Assembly: GCA_016617855.1 (NCBI GenBank)
Contig: JAECUM010031594.1
Span: forward strand, 1 to 64,000
DNA: 64,000 nucleotides
Source: Megalonaias nervosa
Taxonomy: Eukaryota; Mollusca; Bivalvia; Unionida; Unionidae
Direction: 5' to 3'
Shown: positions 26,892 to 38,225 of the stretch, piece by piece
Position numbering within the stretch: position 1 is the stretch's first letter
How the letters are laid out: every line of letters starts with the position of its first letter
Notes under the pieces: generated by a model
The model's input: the letters and a program-made list of their open reading frames with translations, nothing else
The model's database searches: none
Told to the model about the DNA's origin: nothing
Translations under genes and position numbers: made by a program

Positions 26892-29800
26892 TTGTCATTA
26901 ATGTTGCTTTCAGCTAAACTTGCCAGCCTTCTCAAAGAGCAATTTACGAAACGTCGATGTATTATAGAGGATAAGCGCACAGAAATAGTTAATTTTATCA
27001 ACGATCAGAATATCGACATCTTTTTCCTGACAGAAACATGGCTAAAAACATCAGGCGATGAACCCAAGTGCGCGGATCTAACACCCACCTGTTACTCCAT
27101 CAAGTCGTTCCCCCGCCACTTTCGCGGAGGTGGAATTGCTGTCATCGCAAAGAACTCCATGATCAACCGTCTTAACCACACTACAACCTTCAATTTCTAC
27201 CACACATCGTTTGAACTAGTCCAAACCACATTCACACTGGAACAAAGGTCAGTCCATTTTTTCTGTCTCTACCCCCTTCCTCCTAGTAGAAAAAACAAGC
27301 TGACTAAATCTCTCTTTTTGGAGCAGTTTCCGAATCTCCTGGAGTATGGAAATTCGATAGGTGGCAACCTGATTATTCTTGGAGATTTCAGCTTTCATTT
27401 TGACTGTCCTGGAAACCCATACACATCAAAACTCCTAGATTCCATTCACGTTTTCAACCTCAAACAGTCACTTAGCCGACTCACCCATAAACATGGTCAC
27501 ATTTTAGACTGGATTCTTTATAGACTTGATGATAATATTCTACAGTCCTCCCTGGTGTCCCACGAACTTACATCAGGTCACCTCTGCATTATATGCCATC
27601 TCGACGTATCAGTCCCTAACCCCCCACCTTTATTTGCTACTAAGAGAAACCTCCGTATGATAAACAGAACCCAACTAATGCATGACATCCAAGCAAACCT
27701 AACAACTAGCTTACCTCCTACAGCAGAACAACTCGATAACTGCATGCGTTCATTGCTTGACAAACATGCCCCAGCAACCAAGTGCAGAGTATCAATTAAG
27801 AAGTGTTCTCCGCGGTATAGCAGTGTTAGGGACCAGCTTCGCACTGCTAAAAGAGACCGCCGTAAAGCTGAGAGGCTTTGGCTTTCCACCAGACTCACTA
27901 TTCATAAGCAAATCTTTGAAACCGCTAAGAAGAATGTCACAAACATAGTCCATGCAGCGAAATCAGCCCACTACAGTACTAAGATCACTGAAAGTTCCAG
28001 CTGCAAAGAGCTATTCGAGATTACTAACAAGCTAATGTCAAGGAACAAATGTACACCACTTCCAACTACCTTCTCTCTAGTCGACCTTCCGGACCAGTTT
28101 GCAGATTTCTTCCGTGACAAAGTATAAACCATCAGAGACAAGCTTGAAAACACAATTTCAATTGACTCGTCGTCACCATACAGTTGCGATACAGAATTTC
28201 AGCGGCAACCGTTAGCAGCATTTGAACCTGTCTCTATGGATTTAGTACGTACAATCGTGATGAAGAGTGCACCAAAGTCATGTAAACTTGATCCGATTCC
28301 GACATCACTGCTGCTTGAGTGCTTAGATCCAATATTGCCTTCACTAACTGATGTTATTAATACCTCTCTCTCATCCGGGGAATTCCCATCATTTTTCAAA
28401 ACTGCCATTGTAAAGCCTCTGCTGAAGAAACCAACACTCGACCATAACGATTTAAAGAACTGCCGCCCAGTTTCTAATCTCCCATTCATGTCAAAAATCT
28501 TAGAAAAAGTTGTTCTATCCCAACTTGTATCTCATCTGAATTCAAAAAGTCTTTTTAGAAATATACAGTCTGCATATCGCCCTTGCCACAGTACTGAAAC
28601 TACTCTTCTGAAAGTAGTTAATGACCTTCTCTCTGCTTTGGATAGCGGAAAGATTACAGTCCTCACTCTCCTTGACTTGTCTGCAGCATTTGACACAATA
28701 GACCATGATATATTACTTCACCGTCTCCAGCATGTATTTGGCATTCATGATACAGCCTTGCTATGATTCAAGTCCTACTTGGTCAACAGGACACAAATTG
28801 TGTCCGCAAATGGAAAACACTCCAGCCTAGTTGATCTATGTTGTGGTGTTCCACATGGATCTGTTCTTGGACCTGCTCTCTTCATTCTATACACTCAGCC
28901 ACTTTCAAGTGTCATAGATCATCATCCAGTGTCTCACCAATTGTATGCTGATGACACCCACATATACAAATCTAGCCAACCAACTGAAGTTGAAGCTACC
29001 ATCCAAGGTGTAGAGAGGTGCATTTCCGATGTGAAATCATGGATGACATGTAACAAGCTGCATATGAATGATGATAAAACTGAAGCCATTCTGATCACAA
29101 CACAAAGACTTTCTCATTCACATCCTTTACCTCAGACAATAAATATCAGCAACACCAACATTAAATTCACACAGTCAGTACGAAACCTAGGTGTTACTCT
29201 CGACAGTACTCTCTCATTGCATCAACATGTCATGAACATATGCAAGGCTGCATATCTTGAGTCCAGACGCATCAGCTCCATTCGCAAGTATCTTTCTGTT
29301 GATGCCACTAAAACACTTGTGTGTTCCTTAGTACTTTCAAGACTGGACTATTGTAACTCAATTCTGTCTGGTTCGTCTCAATATCATCTCCAGAAACTTC
29401 AAAAAGTTCAAAACACAGCTGCTCGGATCATCCTTAGAGTACCACGATCAGAGCACGCCTCCCCCCTGCTCTGTACCCTACACTGGCTATCCATTCGATC
29501 CAGAATCAAACACAAAATTTGTTCTCTGTGCTACGTTTCACTGACGGGCTCCAGTCCAACATACCTATCCGACCTCACCCATGTGTATACACCAGCAAGA
29601 TACTTACGCTCCTCTTCTGACACTCGCATTCTCATTATTCCCACTATGAAAATGAAATCATATGGACAACGTTCTTTTGCATACCAGGGCCCAGCAACGT
29701 GGAACGAATTGCCCACTGAACTTAGACACAAAGACACAGTGATCTCATTCAAGAGCGCTCTTAAAACTCACCTATTTCAACTGCAAGAACAGACTTAAAG

Positions 29801-29967
29801 ACCTAATAATGTTTCCTTACCTAAAATACTTACAGCATGTTTTCTGTTTTCTAATTTCGTGGTGTTTGTTTTTATTTTTGTAATCATATCATTATATATG
29901 TTTTTTAAGTGTTGTCAAATGTTGTAAAGCGCTTAGAGCTTCTAAAGATTAGGCGCTATACAAAGTC

Positions 29968-30005
<38 letters not shown>
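26892..30005 (+). mobile_element. L2/CR1-like non-LTR retrotransposon
   Basis: The element carries an apurinic-type endonuclease followed by reverse transcriptase and a C-terminal region, all on the plus strand. It ends in an untranslated tail with AAGCGCTTAGAGC and GGCGCTATACAAAG followed by (ATT)n to about 30005. That tail type is typical of L2/CR1-like LINEs. The 5' limit is unclear: the protein resembles the family from about 26960 on (KRTEIVNFINDQNIDIFFLTETWL region), and the preceding residues do not look like the usual start, so it is probably 5'-truncated. No target duplication was found. Families of this kind often lack clear ones. Confidence 0.93.
26901..29798 (+). pseudogene. LINE endonuclease-reverse transcriptase, two stops
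   Basis: One frame runs from about 26892 to a TAA at 29796-29798 and is interrupted only by TAA at 28125-28127 and TGA at 28764-28766, with no frameshift. The first ATG in it is at 26901. The endonuclease shows TETWL (27030-27044), RGGGIAVIAK, GDFSFHFD (27381-27404) and SGH (27573-27581). Active relatives have GDFN and SDH, so two catalytic positions are altered. The reverse transcriptase shows LKNCRPVSNLPF, FRNIQSAYR, LDLSAAFDTIDHDIL (from 28671), GVPHGSVLGP and the catalytic LYADD (YADD 28944-28955). A C-terminal WNELPTELR segment follows. The TGA sits where relatives carry Trp (a G to A change). The TAA could derive from CAA. It is most likely inactive in cis. Confidence 0.92.
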
Positions 30006-30130
30006 CAGAAACTATTACCAAACATTAAATGTCGAGTTTAGATATTCTTGACTCTTTGATCAGCTGCGATGTTGACAGGAATTCAGTAATGTCAAGTAAA
30101 GCAAAATCTAGTTTGAAACCTTATGTCTGT

Positions 30131-30455
30131 GACTGCTACGGTGACATAAGTGGTTAGAGCGTCTTCCTCGGATGCGGGAGGTCGCGGGTTCGAACCTTGG
30201 CCGAGTCATACCAAAGATTTATAAAAATGGTACTAACAGCTGCCTCGCTTGGCGCTGAGCATTAAGAGGTTAGTGGTAGGACTGGTCGGTTTGGTGTCAG
30301 GATAATATGACTGGGTGGGACATCATGCTACATGTCTACAGTATGATGCCGCGGTGCTAGGATCACTATAAACTCCACACTGCAAACATCGTAGCGATAT
30401 GACTGAAACATTGTTAAGCTACTTTAAAAATCCCCCCCACACACACACACGCACG
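30131..30455 (+). mobile_element. tRNA-derived SINE, family A, copy 2
   Basis: The head has A-box-type (ATAAGTGGTTAGAGCG) and B-box-type (GGGTTCGAACC) sequence, then the family body (GAGCATTAAGAGGTTAGTGG, GACTGGGTGGGACATCATGC) and a C-rich to (CA)n end. It lies about 125 bases past the LINE tail. No convincing target duplication was found. Confidence 0.88.
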
Positions 30456-32633
30456 AACACTTGTGCTTGTACGAAACTAACACTAGTACATGTCAACAAC
30501 TATATAGTTCTCAAGGATCTGCCTATAAAAATGAGGTGTGTATGTGCGTGCGTGTGAGTGCTGGGGTTTGGGACTATAATTTGTGCTTACTCAAATGCAA
30601 CAGCGTTTATCGTACAACATTTGTTTTCATATGTACATGTGTAAATCCAAGAAATGCGTATGACATTACCGTATGTCCTGGTTTATGTTGTTATACTTTA
30701 TATATCTCTGTACATGACACAGCCTCTTTCGTATTGCAGAAGTCTCATTCTTGAGGAGAAACATCTTTTACTGAGGAATTTTTTATTACCAGCTGCAAGT
30801 ATGCACACATGCGGAAGTATGTGTTTTTGTTTGCTATGCAAATATAAGACTCATCATCAAATGAAAATATATTTAGAATCATTATGATTTATACACCATT
30901 TCTCATAAGCTACATGTATACAAAATTCCGAAGCTTTATCTTTAGTTGTATTTTTGTAATAATTTACAATTATGCTAAATAGGTCCCAATGAGTGATATT
31001 TCACATACCATTAAAATTGCTTGGTACCGTTTTGAATTTTACAGTATGCTAACTTATGTTGTTGAATATTTCCACACAATACTGCCTGTCAATGATCTAA
31101 TAGAATGTGATTGTGACTTAAATTTCATATATCCATAACGAAATAAGTTTCTCGTTGCAATGGACAAAATCATTCCTGTCCCTTTGATATACTTCTAGCT
31201 AAAGTATAGATGTAAAACACTACTGTTGGTATTATGAGCTTGACAAGAGTGAGATTTTATTCCATAAGATTTGCTTTTTATACCCATGAAAATCACAGTA
31301 TATTCAACAAACTCTCCAATGAGAGTGACCATGAAATTGTAACTTCTACTCGAAAATCATTGACACTACCTTTATTTCAAGTGAGAAATTTGAAGATAAC
31401 TTTTCCACGTCATAACGATTGTTGCATCTTTTTTTCCACTTTCGAGAGATATTTTTGTTGTAGCATCGGAAGATTTAGAATATAAATTACCATAAAAATG
31501 TCCTCAACTTTTTCCTTGAATAGAGGTGTGTCGTTTAGATTACGTTATCCACATTACTAACATTGGCCCTATCCAGATGTAGTTATTAACGCCCATTATT
31601 TCTTCTGTGACATATTTTTATTTTTACCTTTCTGTCGCAACTCCAGTTGAATTTAAATTACGAAATCAATGTTAACAGCTACCTTACTTGGTTCATTTCC
31701 ATTGTGAACAGTATTTATATTCTTTCCAAAACATTAAGTTAATATTGCAAATGGAAATGCTACATCGAACATTAGACAATGTTTTACATTTTTGTATAGT
31801 CTTGTCCTTAAGACATTAATTAACAAATGCTAATTTTGTCTTATGGATGTCATTTTTTCCTAGACGTCTCCACGTACAGATGTAGGTCGCTAACATGGGG
31901 ACTGTAGCTGTTATTGCAGGTAAAGATGGCCAGGTACGTTTGAAAGAGAAAACTAACTGCAACATACGTATAGAGAAGTCGATTAAAACACAGTTTATTT
32001 CTGAAAGAACATTTCGATACGGTGCATTTATTTGTGCAGAATTATTTTCGAGTACAAGTAATTAAATATACCTGGCTAACTGGCCTCCTCTTATCATCAG
32101 GCAAGGTTACTAAAGTAACGTGAATAAGTATTAAATTTTTCTGTGTAGCAGTAGAGATGCGCTATTTTTAGAGAATAAATCCAATAGGGAAAATAAATTT
32201 ATAGCAAATGTATGTCTATTTAGAATAATAAATTTCGGATTCACTGGATGGAAGCTTAAGGGAAATGAAGCTTAAGAGAAATGAAGTTTCATTGCTCTTG
32301 AACATTGGGAAATATTTACTGAAGAAGTAAAATGTATTCACCTGCCAAAACTTTATGCTGCATGTACCAAAGCCACTACATTTTGTGTTGTGTATAAATA
32401 TCCAATGTACAATGAATCGATTTGAACGCGAGGGTCCGAATCGATCTGTTGTAGTCTTAGATGACCTGACTTTTCACACATTAGAAATAGTATCAACAAA
32501 GCCATTTGTGGAAATTTCATGTGAAAAGAGCAAATTAATCCACCGTCATCATCAACTTGTGACACAAAATATATCTATAAATAACACGTTGTTCAAACGA
32601 TCTGCCATATCTTCTCTTTTTGCGTGTGTGCAT
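30456..32633. other. AT-rich DNA, nothing recognised
   Basis: Small open frames only. No repeat unit or domain identified. Confidence 0.5.
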
Positions 32634-32697
32634 TATGTCGACAACTAAAAGTATAGTCATTGTGTGTCTGCGGTATGTCGACAACTCAAAATATAGT

Positions 32698-32732
<35 letters not shown>

Positions 32733-32845
32733 CTGCTTATTTGTGAGTGCGTGCGTGTGTGTGCGGTATATCAACAACTAAATATGTAGGCATTGTATGT
32801 GCGATGTCGACAACTAAAAATGTGTGTGTGTGTGGGTGTGAGTGT

Positions 32846-32885
<40 letters not shown>

Positions 32886-32905
32886 TGCATATCGACAGCT
32901 AAACT
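32634..32905. repeat. Minisatellite with embedded (GT)n expansions
   Basis: A word close to ATGTCGACAACTAAAA recurs near 32636, 32675, 32768, 32803 and 32889. The copies are separated by GT-rich spacers. Two spacers have grown into GT microsatellites at about 32698-32730 and 32822-32883. Confidence 0.85.
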
Positions 32906-33496
32906 GTAATGTTTAGGGAATTTAGTGTGTACAGATGTTTGGTTGTGAAGCAGTTGAATTTTTTCAAAGATCTAATTACAAATGGCTCTTAATAATGTCT
33001 GGTATAACACTATGCTTAGAATACATGAACGAAAATTGTAATTTCTTGTTGCTGAAGAAAGCAAGAAATATTGTACAGAAAAATTCTTGTCATAAATGAC
33101 AACAGTCTACATACTTTCGTCGTGAAAGTTACTAAGTGTACGAAGCAGAGGAATTCATTGAAATTAAAATCTAATCTCTTTAGAAAAGTGAAACATCAGC
33201 AACGTTATGGTGCATTTAAGCTAAACTAAAAGACATTGCTGGCGTATGGTATAGAATTAGCTTGCTGCCTGTACCGCTTTATTCTTTATCTACAGCTGAC
33301 ACATGATGCAAATTATGCTCTTTCAGAATTTATGTTCGGCATGAAGGAGGCGACTCCCTGAGCGATGGTAATGTACGTCACTGGATCTCAATATTTATGA
33401 TTTTACCAAAACATGCGGCAACGTGGATAATATAAAACCATGTTACTCTTGAAATAAACTGAAGAAGGTGAAGCTTTTGGTAGATTTCACCGAGAC
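32906..33496. other. Unique DNA, nothing recognised
   Basis: No feature supported before the SINE target duplication at 33497. Confidence 0.5.
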
Positions 33497-33509
33497 CAGG
33501 AGCCTTCGT

Positions 33510-33731
33510 GACCCCTGGTGCCTGAGTTGTCTAAAGCGCTCGCTTTTAGCGATCACTATTATCTCACCTCTGTATGCGTGGACTTGAGCCTCGGGCTCAG
33601 CCAATGTGAGTATGTGAGAAATTTGCCAGTATCTACCTGTGGGTTGGTGGTTCTTCCTCCACCGATTATATTGACTGCCATGTATAGTCGTCATACGCTG
33701 AAAAATGACTTTAAACCCAAAACAAACAAGT
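33510..33731 (+). mobile_element. tRNA-derived SINE, family B, copy 2, with TSD
   Basis: It starts GACCCCTGGTGCCTGAGTTG with an A-box-type head and continues through a body with GGCTCAGCCAATGTGAGTAT and CGCTGAAAAATGACTTTAAA to an ACCCAAAACAAACAA tail. An exact 13-bp direct repeat CAGGAGCCTTCGT flanks it at 33497-33509 and 33732-33744, so both boundaries are fixed. A 116-codon frame that overlaps it has no coding meaning. Confidence 0.93.
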
Positions 33732-33744
33732 CAGGAGCCTTCGT

Positions 33745-36285
33745 TTCAATGATTTCAAGTGATCAGTTTTTTAAAACTTTTCTGTGTTACCACGTTGAGA
33801 TTATGAATCTTATTCCACTTCATTGGCTAACCCATTCTCTAATTCAAGACAATTTTATATTCTGCTGAAAATATTTGCTATAAATTAGGATCTGTGGGGA
33901 ATCAGTATTGGTAACCTTTTGGTTTATTTTCTACACGCTAAATTCGGAACTACCAAACGACCTTAAATCTTTAATACATTCATTCCAAAAAGGGGTTGTG
34001 CCACTCCAGTTGAAAGTGTTTTGTTTCTATAGAGATCTTTCATGCGGCCAAGGAAGTGCACAAATGCTAAGTAAACTTATATCGGTTTAGAGAACACGAT
34101 CAGTAACTTAGACCGGCTTGGTTCATAACCCCAGAACAAGGAATGGTCATATAAAAATACCGAGTTACTGGTACGCTCCACAATAGTTCAAGAATCTTAC
34201 ACCATTAACGGATGACATTAAGGAAACTAATTAAATCCAAGTCTTAATAAAACAAGGTAGCTCTTTGTAAATCATGTAACTTTAAGGTAAGAAAACGCTG
34301 TTTGGGTACTCATGACAAGAGTATGGCTTTGTTTTCTACGACATCCCGGGAAAATGAATGTTGATTTTTGTTATTTTATTTTAAAAGAGTACAAGAAATA
34401 CAATCAAGTAATAAGCCGCTGGTGGATTAAGATCCATACAGTCGCAGTAAAAACATGGATAGAACTGTTATGCTTTGTCATTAGTCTTTATAATGAAACC
34501 GAAAGTAGAACGTAATAAAATTACTTGACACTTGTCATTGGATCGTCTGGATAGAATGATACTTGAGAGTTTTAAAAATGATACATTTGTATATAAGGCG
34601 ATTTTCAGAACATGTTTTGACATAAAATAACAATACGAATGTAAGTGTAAGTGTATCTGCTATTATTTTTCTTACTTGAAAGATTACATTATATACCATT
34701 TTCAATAAGCAAAGTGAGTGCAATTGCTGCTTGTCGCCCAAAGTGTCAATTATTTTACATGTGAAATATGAAACTTAGAACTAATTAAGTAGTTCATATT
34801 GATTGTCAGAAATTATGTATAAGATGTATGAAACGATATCATGTAATGAAAATAATGGTTGTAGTATAATGTGAACTCGATATCACATTTCCTGTTGAGG
34901 ATTAGATCGATGAGTACAACAGGAATTGCATATAATATTTTATTCACAGGATTAGATCGGGGAGTAGAGTATGAAACTAAATATTATATAAACAAAAAAT
35001 GGTTTATCAATACCTGAGTAACATATCTAAAATCACCGTTTGACTAGTCAGCACTTCATATATTTGAAAGACAAGATATATTGAAAAATAATTCACAAAA
35101 GGTCAAACTACTTTCTCTCTACATGTGTGTTCAATCGCCAGAATAAGAGTTTAATTTTTAATCAGTTTTACCCCTAATTCTTGGAATGCTTAAAATTTCA
35201 TGCAAGAGTTACTAAACATATTGTGCTATTACGACTCAATGGTCTTAAAATCAGTACTAGAAAAGAGTGAGAAGCAACATGCTCTGTAACGTCAACAAAT
35301 AACTTATTTTCCTAGAATACAAAACGAAAAATGTAAAAAGAAAGTACAGTATTGCGAAAAAATTCCCAAATAATCCTAGAATTACTAACACAAGTCCTAA
35401 TGATTAAAGTTCTGAAGAAACTTTGGTGGTAATCCAAAATAAATCAAAGGCTGGAAGTGTTGATGTGCCTGTGGCCTATGTCATGGTGATATGCCAACAT
35501 CCTTTTGTTGAATCACATAAAAACAATACAAGAAAATATCTTTATTTGAGTTTCACTATAATTCCCAATTAAAGTCTATTTCCAAGAATATAATTTTACA
35601 TGATGAGCACCTTGTAGTTCCAGTGCATAAATAATTTGAATAAATAAATTCTAGCCCGAATGAAATACGGACACAACAATGATTCTGCCTTAAGATCTTA
35701 TATCACGAATAAATAATTTCTAGAAAAAAGATTATATAGTCCTCTACTTGACCTCAGGTCATAATTAACATTTTCTATGAAGAAAAGAAAAAGCTATTAC
35801 CTATAGGAAAATTTCTTTCTGGAAGATGCCATATCTTTGCAAGATACAGTCTTAGTTATACTTAGAAAGCCTATTGCTAAATTATAATAAAGAAAATGGT
35901 AACCGCAGTGTCCTTGATCTGGCAAAGATAATAATCCTACCAGTTAACTCATACTCATAGAGAAAAAATTAAATGTATTAGTTGTTTGCATAATTACAAA
36001 AAATTAATGATTCAGGTCAGGCAGGAAATGAACTTTATTTTAAGCAATGTCAAGCCCAAAATGCAATTATCCACAGCATATAATGAACTAAAAAAAATTG
36101 AAAAACTAACGGATGGATGGTTGGATACGCGGATGAATGGTTCAGTAATGCAGATGGATTGCTCAGTACGCGGTGGTTTTCTACAACTTTTGGCAACCAC
36201 TTTGGAGGCATACAAAAATGCTCAGTGACATTAGCATAGTCAGGCACATGTATCTTGGGTCGGGGAAAAATAAAAAGAAACACTA
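33745..36285. other. AT-rich DNA, nothing recognised
   Basis: 2.5 kb with no supported feature. Near 36112-36180 there is a short patch of GGATGG, GGATAC and GGATGA words. Confidence 0.5.
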
Positions 36286-36500
36286 TGGCTCTCGTTTTCT
36301 ACGCATTGGCGATTCATCTGAAAGCTCAAAAGGGTTTGTGCAAGATTGGTCCCGCATCTGTTGACGGCTGATTAAATACGCGGGTTGAAATTGCCAAACA
36401 GTTACTCTGTAAATATGAAAACAGTTACCAAGGAAATTTTAATGAGGTTGTCATGGATGATGAAAAATGGATTTACATTACATACTTAAACATAATAATT
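36286..36500 (+). pseudogene. Mariner-like transposase fragment
   Basis: Pieced together across a frameshift and a stop, the plus strand reads KLKRVCARLVPHLLTAD, then RVEIAKQLL, then YENSYQGNFNEVVMDDEKWI. The arrangement CARWVPHLLT.EQ, RVEI.KQLL, GDEKW is the junction between the DNA-binding and catalytic domains in mariner-family transposases. DEKW carries the first catalytic D. Sequence beyond about 36500 no longer resembles the family, so the catalytic domain is lost. It is a different mariner lineage from the 25 kb copy, which has DETW. Confidence 0.7.
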
Positions 36501-38061
36501 GGATACTCAGTCATAGTATATAAAGGTGCATGGGGAGTATGGGGGTGTGTGCACTGCCGGACTCTTTGGCTAAAACGTTGTACAGTGCACTATTTTTCAA
36601 AACTTTTTAAATAACCCATGTATTATTATTATTATTATTCGTTGTAGTAGTGATGTCGGTAAAGTGGTAGTTGTTCCATTAAGTGTGATGGTAATAGTAC
36701 TAGAATAATTTGTGCTCTTGTTGGTGAAGTGTTGCGAGTAAGAATATTACCAGGCAGATGAGAGAATGTTTAATTTAAGGCATAATTGTAATTGAAATAT
36801 GCATTTATTAGGTTGCTAGAAGCCAGCTTAATCTTTTGGGGAAGGAATCTTGCGATAAACTCTAAGATTCCAGATGCTATGCCCCTAACTAAATTTGGAT
36901 TAGATGCTACTTGCCGAGGAGTCAAAAGATGCAGAAATTGTCTGCACACATTAAGTGGAGAAAATGAAAACGAACTGCATGCATTATGACTTGCATTTCA
37001 AAGCAAAAAAAAAATCAATATTCTACAAGTTAAAATGCATAATGATTGTTAGATGGTTGGATGGATGATGGATTGAGTGATACTTTACGCCTATAAACAT
37101 ATAACAAGCCCTAGAAAAATAGATGGAAAAGTTTATTAAATTTGACTTTAATGATTTGAACTTTATATAAATTATGAAAACATGTATTAATTTTATAAAA
37201 TTCAGCTATATCTTCATAGAAATTATCTTATTCAAAATAACGTAATTGATATTTCCATTTATGGCAATGTGACAAGGAATAAAATATTCTGCTAATAATT
37301 TTCGTCATAAAATGAAAAGGGTACTTCATATATTAAAACTTTAAAATGTTGTAGTTTAAAAAAAATTTAAAAAAAAATAAAAAAAATTAAAACATACGGA
37401 GAAATGAGAAATTAGAAAATAATTATAATTCCTCACGTTTCTCAATTCATAGTAGTATGTGTCTTAGCGGTTGAGCAAAACATGCGTCTTCAGAGAAAAG
37501 GTACCTATTTATTCTTATTATTTCCTTCGAAACAAGCACTAATGTCTGATATGAGATAACTATCTTTTTAACAATTCACTTTAATGTTTGGATTATCTAA
37601 ATTGTATGATGATTGCAAGCTGATTTCTCAGTACATAAACACAGACTGAGTTAACACTTGTTTTCAGTCAGTCTACGAACAAAATTCATTTTGTGTGTCA
37701 CTTCCTGAGTGCTTTCATCTAAATATCGAAATAAGAAGCTAAATGAAGTATAATCGGTGACAGATGCTTAAACTATTGCCTTATTAATTATGGACCTTGT
37801 CCAAAGATTTTATTAACTTAATTAAATGAGGACAGAGAGCATGGCTAACTGACGACTGTATTCTTAATTGACATTGTGTGTGTTTTAGAGCTGGGATTAA
37901 GATGTGTGCATATTCATAGTGACAGAATCCCCGAAGACGATGAATACACAATATCGCATAACGTCATGGAGATTTCTTTTACACACGGACCAGTACACGT
38001 GCGCGTTCTTCGTCTTAAAAGTAAATGTATTTGCATTGAATAGATTAATAATATTACATAT
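36501..38061. other. AT-rich DNA, nothing recognised
   Basis: Contains an (ATT)n patch at about 36620-36640 and A-rich tracts near 37355-37390. No gene recognised. Confidence 0.5.
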
Positions 38062-38225
38062 CAGTGGTTCTCAAACATCTTTTCACGAACTACTTGAACA
38101 TCGCTGAGGGCCTTGGCAGACCACGTAATTTATTCCTGAGAGTCTCGGCGGACCGCTTAATAATTCCTGAGGATCTGGGCGGACTCACAATTATCCATCC
38201 TGATTTTGACTGTACCGTAAACTAG
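38062..38225 (+). mobile_element. hAT-like element fragment (one end)
   Basis: It begins CAGTGGTTCTCAAACATC, a terminal sequence typical of hAT elements, followed by GGCCTTGGCAGACCAC and two GGCGGAC words that resemble the body of non-autonomous hAT families. I found no matching CACTG end downstream and no 8-bp duplication, so it is treated as a truncated copy. Confidence 0.5.

Noticed and set aside
28199..28489. Minus-strand frames over the LINE
   Set aside because: Shadows of the plus-strand reverse transcriptase frame, which carries the conserved motifs.
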